From: Kitasatospora aureofaciens
GTDB taxonomy: Bacteria > Actinomycetota > Actinomycetes > Streptomycetales > Streptomycetaceae
Assembly: GCA_000720845.1 (NCBI GenBank)
Contig: JODU01000007.1
Coordinates: forward strand, 124,001-188,000
DNA: 64,000 nt
Direction: 5' to 3'
The position numbers and the translations under genes are program-made. Below, piece by piece: positions 63,996 through 64,000 of this stretch. The notes below the pieces were generated by a model that was not told where the DNA came from, did no database searches, and was given only the letters and a program-made list of their open reading frames with translations. Within the stretch, counting starts at the first letter, position 1. Each line of letters begins with the position of its first letter.

Positions 63996-64000
63996 CGTCC

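Noticed and set aside
1..64000. tRNA, rRNA, CRISPR array or insertion sequence
   Set aside because: No cloverleaf with a CCA-like end, no spaced identical repeats of 25-40 bp, and no transposase motif was seen on reading; a dedicated scan was not run.

Overview
The window is chromosomal DNA of a Streptomyces or very close relative. Evidence: very high G+C with almost every real codon ending in G or C, dense one-family regulators (TetR, ArsR, MarR, ROK, PucR), many secreted hydrolases, frequent GTG and some TTG starts, an RheA-type hsp18 operator, a CebR-type cellulose box, and proteins typical of Streptomyces (endoglycosidase H, snapalysin, pirin-like quercetinase QueD, rifampin monooxygenase Rox). 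The content is accessory: enzymes, regulators and stress genes, with no ribosomal, cell-division or tRNA genes. I see no phage, integrase, insertion sequence or CRISPR array.

Layout. 1-8.6 kb: a cut PucR regulator, OsmC, a divergent TetR/GNAT pair with a perfect operator, a TetX-like monooxygenase followed by SRPBCC, ArsR and VOC genes with a 24-bp palindrome, a GNAT/TetR pair and a small K+ channel. 8.7-12.2 kb: secreted tripeptidyl aminopeptidase, then a two-component NarL-type pair. 12.3-15.3 kb: a compact folate operon (folE, folP, RibD-type reductase) divergent from a cysteine-rich SufR-like regulator. 15.3-21.5 kb: a membrane protein, an ATP-grasp ligase coupled to a CocE/NonD hydrolase, a ZIP transporter and an APH-type kinase. 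21.6-24.7 kb: rheA/hsp18, two DUF2267 genes and a stress-type SDR. 24.9-30.2 kb: an HD/oxidoreductase pair and a type III polyketide (alkylresorcinol/quinone) cluster with a UbiA prenyltransferase, a methyltransferase and a flavin hydroxylase.

30.5-41.6 kb: small proteins, an ABC-F protein, a CorA-like membrane protein, a small secreted protein, a two-domain VOC protein, a large secreted phytase-like protein, a lipoprotein, DUF3500, DUF1905 and another RibD-type reductase. 41.7-45.6 kb: a ROK regulator with a Gfo/Idh dehydrogenase, then a TetR/SRPBCC divergent pair with twin operators. 45.7-48.9 kb: a secreted polymer-degrading island (GH5 cellulase under a CebR box, snapalysin, endo-H). 49-55.4 kb: MarR/QueD/hydrolase, a mycothiol-type deacetylase, STAS and HTH regulators, a large FG-GAP secreted protein. 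55.5-58.7 kb: a sugar-acid operon (sugar dehydrogenase, mannonate dehydratase ManD, phosphatase). 58.8-64 kb: a xenobiotic-response end with a RibD-type reductase, a 17-codon leader ORF in front of rox, a second TetX-like monooxygenase with divergent TetR and a palindromic operator, and an MBL-fold hydrolase.

The least explained and most interesting pieces are the ATP-grasp/CocE operon with its duplicated translation start, the Fe-S-like-regulated folate operon, the type III PKS cluster whose divergent genes abut, and the perfectly Shine-Dalgarno-equipped micro-ORF before rox. All function calls are from reading the sequence; no database search was run.
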